From Angiostrongylus vasorum (taxonomy: Eukaryota; Nematoda; Chromadorea; Rhabditida; Metastrongylidae): a DNA stretch of 64,000 bases. The position numbers and the translations under genes were made by a program. The stretch spans positions 620,001 through 684,000 of the forward strand of contig JADANN010000103.1 of NCBI GenBank assembly GCA_018806985.1, read 5' to 3'. Position 1 is the stretch's first letter; every line of letters starts with the position of its first letter. Below, one piece after another: positions 53,378 to 64,000 of the stretch. Below the pieces are notes generated by a model, which worked only from the letters and a program-made list of their open reading frames with translations, searched no databases and was not told the origin of the DNA.

Positions 53378-56300
53378 TTAGCGCGTGACAAGGACGATGG
53401 CAGACTGCACTTTTGCTCTCTCAAGTAACTCGAAGGTATAAGACCACAAAAGGCATACTTTTACGTTACTACTGAAAGCCATAAGCTGTCCATCATGGTT
53501 GAATGCAATTGAGTCACAAGATGTCAGCAAATTCGACAGTACAGCTTGAGGTTTTGGATCAGTACACTTGCGAACGTCTACGGTATCGTACAAATTGACG
53601 ATACCAGTGTTTGATCTGGAAACTGCTAGTAGTAGCAAGGATATTTTCAACAAAAAGTGGTTGTTACAATGAAGAAAGAAAGACCTACTATAAAAACACT
53701 TCACTTACCCGCATGCCACTTTATCACCATCAGCGCTTAATCGAATTTTAGTTCCACGTACGGCGCCATCATCCCGAAACATATGTTGAGATCCACTGAG
53801 ATTCCATATAATTACTTCACCACGCTCTAAATTATTAGGACTAAATTTAACCACCGATCGTAATATTAGAAATCAGAAATATATTTATTTTAGAAATATT
53901 AGAAATTAAGTCACCGGAACAATCCAACATTTCTTAATACTATTCGGGGCCAATAATATGGGCATTTAGTTCCTATTAAAGCCGTTATAACAACAACACA
54001 CTCGTCTTGTCAATCGACCATTCATTCGATTACTTTCTGTGGTCACTTCTCGAATATCTGCAGTGGAAAACAAAGTCGCGTGTAGCGCGGTGGTCGGAGG
54101 CGCCCTGCAGTACACGTGGCATCGATCCCTGCTCGCCTAACTCACGAAGCCCTCCATCCCTCTGTGGTCGGAAAATTGGTACAAGACTTGTACAGGAGGA
54201 TAGCAACACTAGCTCGATACATCGGTAGGCCACCGTGAGTCATTGTAAAGGCCAGATATGCATTCAATTACCTCCAAACGATCCTTAATGAAGACGAATG
54301 CATAGCGCATCCATCAAGGATTGACCAATGCCGGGGGCTTCATCCTTTTATTTGGGCTTTTAGTGGAAGACATCATTACTGCGGCATTTCTGCGTTACCT
54401 ACTTTCTAACCATACACACATTCAAAAGCTATAATAAAGGCCCGTAATGCTTAAGGGTGACAACAGTCAAGTCAAAGCAATGATTCGTATACAGTGTTAT
54501 CAGATACCTGTCATGGCCCATATTTCTCGATTTGATTCAGGAAAAAACTTCAGAGAGGTCACGTCTGCCGGAGCAGAAAATGTTTTGATCAATTCCATAG
54601 ACTAAAGTACAACTTCAAACAATGCCATAGCATTAACAATGCTCGATAATGTTCTTATATGACTTGCCGATGAAGACAGAACGTGAACTTGTGAATTATG
54701 TGCGGTCATAGCAAGAAGTGACCCATCATTGGATAACGAAAAACGGCCAGCGTTTTGCGGAGGTATACCTTAACAGTGGTACTGCGATATCACTACCATC
54801 AGTGCCCTAGTTTAAGATAAGGACCTACATTTAGGAAGTTTCACTTCCACTACGAAACCCTTTTCGAGATCGTATTTCATAAGATAACCCTAGAATTATA
54901 TCGATCGGAGGAAATATAATGAAAGCAAAGACGTAAGAATAAGCGAATGTGCACTACCTGTCGCACGGAGCCGCAAATCACTGAGCAACCCCCTTGCATT
55001 AAACTCATGCTTGTAATGGGAAAATTAGTGAATTGTACATTCTGAAGGAAATTCCCAGTCTCTGACCTATCGCCGACCTAGGAGAGAGAGAGAGACAGAG
55101 AGTTTAGTTAACTTTTTATTTACTATGTACTACAATATTTCATGGCTATGTATTATGTCAAATACAACCGTAATAATGCTGAGATATTTGCAAAACTCCG
55201 GTCCGCAGGCATCTACGGTGGGGATCGAACACGCCTTTACCCTTTACATGGGCTAACACGTTCAGCACCACACCATGCGGGACCTTCGTTTCGCTTGTCA
55301 CTCAGCTAGTTTTCTACCTACCATTGCAGTGCCATCAGCAGTCGCATGTCAACGACTGATTTGGGGAGCAAAAATCGGTAAAGAGTTCAGTTACAAAGAG
55401 TTAGCAAAGAAGATGACAAATAGAAACTTACCTTAAATAGTTGAACTTTTCCAGATGCTCCACCTGTTATAACCACAGGACGAATACGGTGAAATAAAAG
55501 AACGTTGATTTGTCGCGAGTCTCGATGTCCAATTGTGACATCAGGGCAACGAAACGTAGATATAAAATCCTTCACGAGATAAGGATCCCTGCCGACGTAT
55601 CGTATAGATGATCGTATCATGTCATCGAATACTGCTTGAACCTCTTCGTCTGAGTCATCAGGCTTCGGTTGTACGGGACTCTTAGTAATGGCCAGTTTGG
55701 CCCACTTAGGTGTTCCCTTATGCTGCCGTTGAAATGCTTTACGAAGACGGGTTTGATACTCATTTGCTGGAACACATCCGCCACTGTCACTGCTTCGATG
55801 AAGAAATACAGCAGACTTGCTATTAGGCACTTGAACGTCGTCAGCCACATCGTCGTCATCATGCCAAAGTGATGCAGAGTGAACTTCCTGATGGCATCCA
55901 GGGTGACAACGGGAAACAATTTAATATAAGAAATAGCACTGCCAACATTTCCAGACCACATATTTTAGAGAAAGAAAGCACCAGCTTTACGTCCAACACC
56001 ATAAAAATATACTTACTTGGATACTTGGATTGCCAGTCATCGCTAGTTGTGCGGGCTTCAGCGTAATTTCCACTGTCCAGAGATTTGCTGGTTTAGCCAT
56101 TGTGGTTCCATGGAGTCTCGAGGACAACCTGGCTAAGCTTGGCTCAGGTCGTCACCACCACAGGCGGTCGAAGCTCTAGTGGATAACAGGAATATTTGCC
56201 ACCATGCGACTAGTTTGATACCAGGATGGTGGTGGTGGATCCTGGTATTGGTTCACTCTTAGCTGGGCTTACTGGTGGAAACGTCGACTCCTTCCAGCTT

Positions 56301-56980
56301 GGGAGACCCTGCCGGCGGGGCAAATATAAGGATCATAAATCATTTTATTTCCAATTTCTTCCATGTTACGTTTGCTACTAACTAATAAACCTTAACCTTC
56401 CAAAAGTTTACCGCCTCATCGTGGCTGGGAGGTGTTCCTGGGTGTTGGGCTGCAATGTACAGCGAAGGGATTCATTCTCCCAATGGGGCCGCGCAAGCTG
56501 AGAAGGTTTCCATCTAAAACCCCAGCTAGAAGTAAACCACTACCAGGATCCACCACCTAGTATCAAACTAGTCGTATGGTGGCAAGTCTCCCTCTGATCC
56601 ACAAGGGCAGCGACTACCTGTGGTGGTGACGACCAGAGGCAGACTTTGGCTAGGCTGATCTCGAGATTCCAGGTAACCACAATGGCCAGACAGCAAAACT
56701 CTGAAGTGGAAATTATGCTGAGGCCAGCAACCCAGCGATGACGAACCATCGAAGTATCTAAATAAGCAAGTAATAAACTTGAAGGTTCCTAGAACGTGAC
56801 AATTATTTCTTGCTTCTTAGTTAATGGTTGACTTAATAGATAAACAAGTGGACACCGAACCTGATCCATAATATCCTCGTCATCATCATCTGAAGATTGC
56901 TCCACTTTCTCGTGTTGAACACCAAAAAGCTTTTTAGCCAAGCGCTCTTCATCTAGTTCGTCCAGAAAATCCCAAAACAT
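53378..56980 (-). CDS. UTP18: UTP18-like small-subunit processome WD40 protein, 3' end unresolved
   Basis: UTP18 is a nucleolar WD40 protein of the U3 snoRNP/small-subunit processome, needed for 18S rRNA maturation. Exons (minus): 56861-56980, 55432-55887, 54958-55041, 54829-54889, 54638-54768, 54508-54601, 53709-53826, then 53465-53615 continuing to a stop near 53378. Junction phases agree. The start ATG at 56980 follows an in-frame TGA. Family matches: DELDEERLAKKLFG (amino end), RLRKAFQRQHKGTPKWAKL (human RLKEEFQHAMGGVPAWAE), VITGGASGKVQLFK, FSLSNDGSLLAMTAHNSQVH, RGEVIIWNLSGS, DGDKVACG|SNTGIVNLYDT, DPKPQAVLSNLLTS and CDSIAFNHDGQLMAFSSN. About 415 residues are accounted for, against 556 in human. 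The last propeller blade (GYFALGNEKGKALMYRL in human) was not found, so the gene is truncated, misassembled or ends in an exon I missed. Confidence 0.85.
54077..54352 (+). repeat. Repeat A copy in a UTP18 intron
   Basis: CGCGTGTAGCGCGGTGGTCGG, GGCATCGATCCCTG, GTGAGTCATTGTAAAGGCC and a GGGGGCTTCATCCTTTTATT tail. Confidence 0.85.
55082..55101. repeat. (GA)n microsatellite
   Basis: A short GAGA run with one interruption, just upstream of a repeat B copy inside a UTP18 intron. Confidence 0.8.
55115..55390 (-). repeat. Repeat B copy in a UTP18 intron
   Basis: CTTTTTATTTACTATGTACT, AATGCTGAGATATTTGCAAA, GGTCCGCAGGCATCTACGG and CCACACCATGCGGGACCTTC, reversed. Confidence 0.8.
56018..56322 (+). repeat. 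Repeat C copy (left arm of an inverted pair)
   Basis: TACTTGGATACTTGGATTGC start, AGATTTGCTGGTTTAGCCA, GGTGGTGGATCCTGGTATTG. It is truncated after GCTTGGGAGACCCTGCCGGC. Confidence 0.75.
56405..56762 (-). repeat. Repeat C copy (right arm of an inverted pair)
   Basis: GTTTACCGCCTCATCGTGGC, CACTACCAGGATCCACCACC, AAGGGCAGCGACTACCTGTG and a CCATCGAAGTATCTAAATAA end. It is opposite to the copy 80 bases away, in the first UTP18 intron. Confidence 0.8.
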
Positions 56981-57399
56981 CCATCATTTACTTAGAAGAA
57001 GAATACCGGAAAAAAGCAAGAAGAAAACCGACGTAGACATAAAATGAAGGTCTACGACCTGTAAACAGCAGTAAAACAAACCGTAGGATGGATTTGTGAC
57101 GACGGCCGCTTTGCAGATGCCATCGGTAGAATGTCAAACGATTCAGGAGTTTACGGGAACCTATAATTGAGATATTTTCAGTAAAAATATTTCAAGATCA
57201 TTAAGACCAGATCGATCAATACTTGCAATGTACCGAATCAGCTATAAAAGTTTTTTAAGAAGTCGGAAGATAAAGAAAAGTGAAAATGCTGTTTATTGCT
57301 TATGGTGGATCACAGAATACAAAGTGGGTTCTTTTTGAGATTGCCATACCTACCACTCTGACGTCATCACCTTAGGTACTTTCCAGACGTTGCAGATCC

Positions 57400-57760
57400 G
57401 AGGGGGCCTTTTTCTTACATGATGAAATAGTGGCCAGCCCAACATTTCCTGGATTTGATTCGTTTCTTCGGATCCATCATCCACGAAAGTGCTTGAGGAT
57501 TTTCGCCTTCACCAGGAATGTCGCTGAATTCCGATCGAATCAATTGTCCCTGGGATCCTGGTATTACCGTACCATGGAGTAGATTAAAGGAAGTTTACTC
57601 TTCTCGGACAAGTACGTTACCAATTTCCCAGCCCTGAATGTATGAGACGTTTTGTCGGCTCGGAGCGTGATTAAAACTGGCGCCTTCCTCATAATGAGCT
57701 GCATGCATCCCACTACGATTTCCAGCCCCGGATGGAGATTTGCCGTCTTAATGTGTTCCC
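57400..57760 (-). repeat. Repeat D-like copy, diverged
   Basis: CGGATCCATCATCCACGAAA, GTGCTTGAGGATTTTCGCC, CTTCTCGGACAAGTACGTTAC and CCAATTTCCCAGCCC correspond in reverse to blocks of the repeat D copies at 40140 and 61616. Bases 56981-57399 and 57761-58716 hold nothing I can support. Confidence 0.45.
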
Positions 57761-58715
57761 ATGACTGCTGTGCTTGTTAGGTCATACGGGTCACGGTGTC
57801 CTACCGCAAATGACACCTATAGAGGTCGCGTCGTCGTACATGTATTAAATAGTACCCCGTCAACAATAATCAGTTGTTGAAAAAAAAAGCGTCTGATAAT
57901 AACCGAACAAAATTAATGGAACAAAGGTGAAATGAAACATGTTTAACGAAGTTGGAAGTTTGAAAATCAATAAAAAACCAATCACAAAAGTGGACTTAAC
58001 GAGCTCATATCAGCCAGCTGATCACACAGAACTTCATGCAAAATCATTACTGTGAAGTAACCGAACACATTAAGACTGTGGCCGAGCTGTGTCGTTGAAC
58101 ACTAGATTCTGCTAAGTCCTGCTAGAAATCAGTGACTTGCAATCACTCCTTACCGTCAAAAACATAAACTAGTTTTTTAAAAAAGTTTAGAAGGAAAAAA
58201 AATGGTAAATGAAATGTTAGAATATGAATTTCCCTTCCAACTTGAAGAACAGCAACGAAATAGTACGCTCTAATCGAGATCTACGCGACAACGCAAACGC
58301 TCTGGATTGGCGTGTTGCCAATTTTTTACATTGTGTCACTAAGCATTTATTGGTTTTTATCTCTTTGTTTTCTTTTTTTTTGTTTTTTTTTCCTTCGATA
58401 GAGGAGAAGGGATCGATTCGTCACGAGCCATTGTTGATTAGGGCTCTCAATGTAGTTGTTTGGAAACGCGGCTCTGAGGATTTAACGTGTTACTATTTGA
58501 CAGAGATTGTAGTTGTAAACAAACAGTGATGTCGCTCTGTCTTATTATTTAAACGCGGTTGTTTACTGGAACGGAGTTGCATTTCTAAGGCGTTCGATTT
58601 GGCAAGTTCAGAACTATGTATTTTGCCGCTACCGTTGAATTAGCTATTCGTTTAACGTAATTTTTTCGTGGTCCTCTAACCATCAGTGCTATTGTTAGTC
58701 AAAGCCGTAGATTTC

Positions 58716-58717
58716 AG
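58716..58717 (+). promoter_or_regulatory. Candidate spliced-leader acceptor of the BAP18-like gene
   Basis: CCGTAGATTTCAG is followed by GTGTCTTA and the ATG at 58726, leaving an 8-base leader typical of trans-spliced nematode mRNAs. Confidence 0.5.
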
Positions 58718-58725
58718 GTGTCTTA

Positions 58726-61700
58726 ATGCAAAACGAATTGCTGGATCCTTCATTATCACAGGGATTTACACCACACGTCAATCTTCCACCGCAGCCATTG
58801 TCTGGTCCTCTATCAGTAAGTAAATCCAGTTCGTTTGTCTCTTTCCAAGTTTATTTTATAAGCTTTAGCTTTTGTTTTTCTTAAATTTAATGTCGGTGGG
58901 GTAAGTGGAGAGTATACAACATCTTTACTTAGTTATAACTTCCGACTTTTTACCAATAAGGATTTTGAAGTAAAGCTAGAAAGTTCGAATGGACATTTTA
59001 TAGCTATTAATTTTTCTTTCTTCTAATTCATTATTTTTTGTGTCGAAGAGATAGATTTAAAAAGGAACAAAGCCCTCGGCGTTGATCAATTCGTGATGGA
59101 TGCACCATGCATTCGTTTTCACTAACCAACATTGAATGTGACTGATTACGTATCTGGCTTTTTACAGTGACTCGTGGTCGCCTACCAGTGTATCGGGCTA
59201 GGGCTGCTATCCTCCTAGACAAGTCTGGTACCTATATGCCAACTCTGGAGGGATGGAAGGCTTGCTGGGCCACAGGCGCGGGGGATCCATCCCATGTGTA
59301 TTGCAGGGCGTCTTCCACCACTGCGATACACACGCCCTAGGATTGTGAACTAATAGTAAAAATACGTTCTGCTACTCCATCTTTTGTTACGTAAAGTTCA
59401 AAAAATGCTGGGAATTCATTTGTGCAATAATTTGCCTGGCATGGTTGGTGAATGTTTAGTTTTTTTTTCCACTAACACTACGTCATTCGGCTGGTCTTCC
59501 ATGAAGAGTGGAGGGCTCCGTCAATGTAGGGCGGTTGCTCGAATTGAAAACTCTATGCACTGAAATGTTATTTTATTAAGTTGGCTTTAACGCTGCTTTA
59601 ATTGAGGAATTTAGTAAAATGGAATAAGTACTTTAAGGTAAGGTGTTAGAGTTTCTAATTGTGGAAGTAATTGAGAAAGAAAGTAGCAATTGTTCTGTTG
59701 GCACGTGAAATGCTTACCATATCGGAAGAGTTCGATCAAGGAAGTAGGAAATAGTAAGGAAGCAAGTAGCAAAGGCTCACGAAAAATTCATCGAAACATG
59801 ATTTTTTTAATGGTTTTCTTACCACAAATTTGTTAAGCTAAAGACTAAATGCATTGTGCTTCAGCAGACACCAACGTCTGCAGCTGCCTTACATGAGAAG
59901 GTTGATCCAAATCGGGCTCGAAAGGTTACATACATTTTCGTAACTACTTTTTACTGTTAAGTTTTCACTTCTATCGATAGGTTAGTCACAACTGGTATAG
60001 GTTTAGGTGGCAGAAGTTTTTCTGACTGCTGGACATGCATTTCAAAAGCTTGGAGATTTGACAATGCAACTTCATATGGGGCCTTCTTCACTACCGACAG
60101 AAGAGTTGGCATATTTTCGCTACTTTAATGCTTACACATGTCCTATGGATTTTTTCCTGCTTAAACGTTTTTTTGCCGTTTCGGAATTTCTTTGTATTTT
60201 TTTTTACTAAGTGGAAACATTTCAGTATATTGTTCTGATATTCCAGAAAATGGAGTGAAAACCACGTGGATCACTTGCGAGAAGCACTAACGCGGTTTGC
60301 ACATGAGCTTGATCAAATAAGTAATAATGTGCAGGCTAGGACAAAGTGCGCTTATACCGCCAACTTTCTTTCCTTACTTATTGTCACAAATCTTTCGTTT
60401 TTTTTAAAAATGTTTTTGAAGTAAGATACCTATAGATTAGGCCTAACTGGGTTCAATGCCGATTTGTGCTCGCTAGATCAATCCCGTTGACGGGTGATTG
60501 TTGATAGCACTCATAGGTCAATCACACGGCTGAGAGAAAGGCGAAACGAATGACCCACATGGTGTGCTGGTGAACGCATTAACCTCCGGAAGGGGGTAAT
60601 AACGTGTTCGATCCTCACCGTAAACACCTGCGATCCGGAGTTTTGCAAATATCTCAACGTCATTGTAGTTATGTTTCACAGCATACCTTGTCATGACAAA
60701 AGAATAACTAGTAAGTAAAACGTGGGCACATTAAAATACCTATATATATTTTTATTTTGCAGGAAAATGATTTGTACGGACATTCGGCGAAGGCATATGG
60801 TTCCTCAACGATCACCTGTAGCCTCGGCCGTTTCGGCACTGAAACGTCAACCGATGAAACTAGGTCCAGTTGTTGTTCCGAAGCGACTAAACGTCGCTAG
60901 AAACCAAAGGGTTTGTAGCTTTTGCTTACCCATTGCTTTCATTTTCACTGTCATAGTGGTTAAAGGCATATTTATCAAGTACTGCGTTCTTTACAAGATG
61001 GTCCACGAATCTAGGGTTCCCAGTCAGAGTATAGGGAGTTTTTTCTTCGAGTTTATCTAGTGCACGTTAAAGTCGGTGTTTTTTCCTTGCTCGTAGGCTT
61101 GAAACACCCTTTCTGGTGTTTGCTGAGAATTTGTTTCTACATAAGTTTCACGGCCTGTCTATCACTGATTCTAGTAAAATAACCTTTCTGTGTTTTCATT
61201 TAGTCGTCCTTTTGGTCACAGGAATAACATATTCTTCAGAAATCTGAGTGTTAAATAAGCATTATCAAGCCACTGATTGATGCATTGAAGTCCTCAACAT
61301 CATTGATTTCAAAGTTAAGAGATGAAAAAATGAAATCGTTATCATCCAGTGGGAGTTTTCCATGGGCACGAATTCCCAGTAATGAGACTTCTTTCGCAGT
61401 TGTTGTCTACAATTCTTCATATTCTTCTTGTGCCATTTGCCGTTCGTGTTTTACACCTTTCTGTTCGTTCTGTATTTTAATTTCTCAGAAGTGGACCTTC
61501 CGCAACTGAAATTTGTTACAATAGCTACTCGTGAAGCACTGCTAACTCATCAAGTGTCACGGTTTTCATTTCTAATAGTTTTCCGATGCTGGTTTAGATT
61601 AGATCGAAGCTAAGCTTTTATAGAAACTAAAGCATTCTTGGCAAGGAAGTGCATAACACAGTAGTTAGTGATGTTGTCGACCAAGAAGCAAAGGCGATGG

Positions 61701-63066
61701 TTTGGTCTTCGTCCTAACGCTCTTTTCCAGTCTGCATGGAAACGCCTTAGCCAGGCTCTCTCCAAGGTTGCGAGGAGAATTGGCTCTAGCAGCATTCTAC
61801 GATATTCTTAAAGAAAACGAAATCCTCAAGCAGCAGGTGAAAGGACACGTGAAATTTTCGAAGACCGTTGTGGACGATGAGTTCAAGGAGAATCAAATGA
61901 TTGCGAGAAGTGCTGGGGTTCGCATATTATATATGGTGACGAGTCTTGTAAAAAAACGCATTATTTTTTGTTCATTCTTGGCACCCTGTTTTAATCTGAG
62001 AATCTGTAGTATGCAGTTTCTCTTCGGCTTTGAGCTGTGCCTTTGTACAGAACAGGCGAACTTCTTGGACCATTTTAAACTGTGGAACTGAGTAGGTATC
62101 ATCTTACGTTTTTAAGAAGTGTTTATTCCCAATTTTACCATACTGTATTCCTCATCGTCGTTCTGTCCATCATATTATTTAATTGTAGTTTCTTTCAAGA
62201 ATTATAGCAACTTTTTTTACTGAGCACCTCGTCCCAGTTATAGTTGAGCGGTAATTCGTGGTAGACGTCAGATGCATGTGTTCAGTATCCATGGTGGTGA
62301 TGTTTTTGGTGTTTAATTTAGTATTCTGGACTTCATTTTATCACTTTGTTACTGCATGACTATTATCTGTTGCGAGAAATTCAATCATAGGCTTACTGGT
62401 CTTTAGATAGGATGGTCGCAGTAGCCGTAGGATGTGAAAATGTTGTGCTCTTATACTTCAAAGTTTTGTACTTGTTAACATCACTTCACTATGGCAGAGC
62501 TATAACCGTCAAGAGATGCCTGGCTGTTGTTCTTATTTTTTTCTCTTTTTCTCCCTTTCTTTTTTATTCCGTTGTTTTAAATTTAGTTTTTGAACACTAC
62601 TAGTCCAATGGGTTTGCTCAGTACTATTTATGAAAGCTACAACATGCTGCAGTGTTTTCAGAGTAAAAAGTTTTCGATGAAACAATGGATAATCAAAGAT
62701 AATGTAACACTGTATGAAATCTAGTTCCTTTGATATTGATTTGTTCTCTATACAATGCTCATTCAGCAGTACATGACAACTCATCTGGCACCAACACCTG
62801 CTGCTATTCCACAAGTGGTCGCTCCTTCGTCAAAAGCTTATCCGATGACGAGAGCCAGCACGTCAGGGTTTACTGGTCAACGACAATATGTTATGTCAGT
62901 ACCACAAGCAGGCCCGTCACGGCCTGTATCTGTTGCTACTGCGCATACTTCGAATCATCCTACTGTGCATCAACAAAATACGACCGCTGCTTCTCATCAA
63001 GGTCCGCCAAAACTTGTGCCGGTTGTTATAGACGACGCACCTACACGTTTGGATCAACGAATTTAA
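58726..63066 (+). CDS. BAP18: BAP18-like chromatin protein with SANT domain, 6 exons
   Basis: BAP18 (C17orf49) is a small nuclear SANT/Myb-type protein found with MLL1-WDR5 and NURF chromatin complexes. Exons: 58726-58815, 59865-59924, 60007-60104, 60247-60345, 60763-60910, 62767-63066. Phases agree; the product is 264 residues (human 172). Exon 3, KVAEVFLTAGHAFQKLGDLT then MQLH, matches human KVGEIFSAAGAAFTKLGELT, MQLH. Exons 3-5 then give KWSENHVDHLREALTRFAHE and LDQISNNVQARTKKMICTDI, the SANT segment (human KWTETEIEMLRAAVKRFGDD). The extra length is a Pro/Gln/Ser-rich amino end and a Pro/Ala/Thr/Gln-rich carboxy end ending in DDAPTRLDQRI. Introns contain repeats A, B and D. The last intron (60911-62766) could hide another exon. 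Confidence 0.85.
59060..59340 (-). repeat. Repeat A copy in BAP18 intron 1
   Basis: CCTCGGCGTTGATCAATTCG, ACTCGTGGTCGCCTACCAG, GGGGGATCCATCCC and CCACTGCGATACACACGCCC. Confidence 0.85.
60430..60720 (+). repeat. Repeat B copy in BAP18 intron 4
   Basis: TAACTGGGTTCAATGCCGAT, GGTGATTGTTGATAGCACTC, CATGGTGTGCTGGTGAACGC, GTTCGATCCTCACCG and a TAACTAGTAAGTAAAACGTG end. Confidence 0.85.
61616..61930 (+). repeat. Repeat D copy in BAP18 intron 5
   Basis: A degraded head (GTGCATAACACAGTAGTTAG) followed by AGCATTCTACGATATTC, CGAAATCCTCAAGCAGCAGG and GCGAGAAGTGCTGGGGTTCG, matching 40140-40478. Confidence 0.65.
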
Positions 63067-63836
63067 TATGTTTGTAGCATGTGTTTTTTGAACTATCATT
63101 GTGGACATTTTTTTCTGCTTTATGCTTTTGAATTCCATAGGTGAAGAGAAACAAGACTATGGCCGCTGTGGTAGAATTTTGACCTGGTTTCACTTCTTCC
63201 TAGTCATGAATTATATAGTCGATGCATAGTCAATGCTGAGAACTCCAAGTGATATCGTGGGAATTTCAGCTAGGTAACAGAATTCGGACGGAGTTATTTC
63301 TGGAAGTCTCTTGCTTACTACGGAGTCCTCCATATCAGACTTTTCTTATATCTTGAGACTAAGATTTTGTTTTTTGATCACAGTAACTTCTGTTAATTCG
63401 TTAATAATTGTTATTAATCCCATACGGGACTGTTTTGATGTTCAAATGAATTGTCAGAATTCGGATTCCAACTGGACTACGTTTCTACTGTTTGGCGATT
63501 TAAAAAGCCTGTGGAGGGCTCGGTTATCCCATTCCTTCCTCATGAACATGATTCTTAACGGAGTTCAAATACCGTGTTGTTTTGCCAACTAGTTAAAGCG
63601 TTGAAAAGTGCTTTGAAAGTTCTATTTTGTCGTGGATGTTTTGAGGAAATATTTGGACAAAGAAGTAAGATTATTTTTGGAAGTTAAGCTTAGTACTGAA
63701 TTCTTATTTTGTGGTAGCAAAAACCAACTTTAAGCGTTTTTGTTGTCGTAAAGCTTCTGCTTTACACTGAATTACTTTGAGTTTTCGGAGATTCTTTTTT
63801 TTTCCTGAAAACAGCGCATCTTTTTTTTTCTTCTCA
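63067..63836 (+). other. Probable 3' untranslated region of the BAP18-like gene
   Basis: A T-rich stretch without exon-like segments between the stop codon and the candidate poly(A) signal. Confidence 0.35.
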
Positions 63837-63842
63837 AATAAA
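63837..63842 (+). terminator. Candidate poly(A) signal
   Basis: AATAAA after a T-rich tract, about 770 bases beyond the BAP18 stop. It may belong to this transcript. Confidence 0.35.
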
Positions 63843-64000
63843 CGCCGTTGGTAAGGCAGGCTATTTGTGGCCCTGTGGAGTTCGGAGAATTAAGAAAGTA
63901 CCTCGTCCAGAGCTGAATTTGAATATGCATCGTCATTGTAATTTATAGTGTTCAATCATAGGGAATCATTTTGTTCGTTATTTTATGCACAAGTTCCTTT

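Noticed and set aside
58224..58529. A 101-codon plus-strand frame
   Set aside because: It has a poly-Phe stretch from a T run, no family resemblance and no splice context; treated as chance.
1..64000. CRISPR arrays, bacterial operons, riboswitches
   Set aside because: The window is eukaryotic with spliced genes; no regularly spaced direct repeats of CRISPR type were seen.

Overview
This window looks like nuclear DNA from a clade V parasitic nematode, most likely a strongylid or hookworm relative. The evidence is the many short exons separated by repeat-rich introns, splice acceptors just upstream of start codons that suit spliced-leader addition, and degenerate RTE, Penelope-like and mariner elements of the kind abundant in hookworms. 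The species is an inference; no library was searched. I built the exon models by hand from splice motifs, reading-phase agreement and remembered human orthologues.

Layout from left to right. Bases 1-12,600 hold a minus-strand gene I cannot name (exons between 2,383 and 11,936), repeats, an 830-base A-rich array and a mariner amino-terminal relic. Bases 12,628-32,278 (minus strand) are a 13-exon WDR24-like gene encoding a GATOR2 subunit. Its introns contain two RTE relics, a Penelope-like element, a mariner carboxy-terminal relic and a foldback. Bases 36,373-48,701 (plus strand) are a compact two-gene unit: a PIGY-like GPI-anchor gene whose stop codon lies one base before the start of a 14-exon ABCF3 (GCN20-like) gene predicted to encode 715 residues. 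Bases 53,378-56,980 (minus strand) hold a UTP18-like small-subunit processome gene whose carboxy end I could not resolve. Bases 58,726-63,066 (plus strand) hold a BAP18-like SANT-domain chromatin gene.

Between and inside these genes sit several interspersed repeat families. Repeat A is a tRNA-derived SINE of about 275 bases, with at least 15 copies. Repeat B is an element of about 330 bases with tRNA-like box A and B motifs, often in opposed pairs. Repeat C is an unclassified element of about 370 bases beginning near a TACTTGGATGG motif and ending GATGAGGCGGTAAAC. Repeat D is a second tRNA-headed family. AT and CA microsatellites are associated with repeat A.

The genes are housekeeping genes with different roles: amino-acid sensing (WDR24), translation-linked GCN signalling (ABCF3), GPI-anchor synthesis (PIGY), ribosome assembly (UTP18) and chromatin (BAP18). 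The strongest unusual points are the one-base PIGY/ABCF3 spacing with a candidate trans-splice acceptor inside the PIGY coding region, ribozyme-like cores in Penelope-type terminal repeats, and inverted repeats flanking ABCF3 exons.
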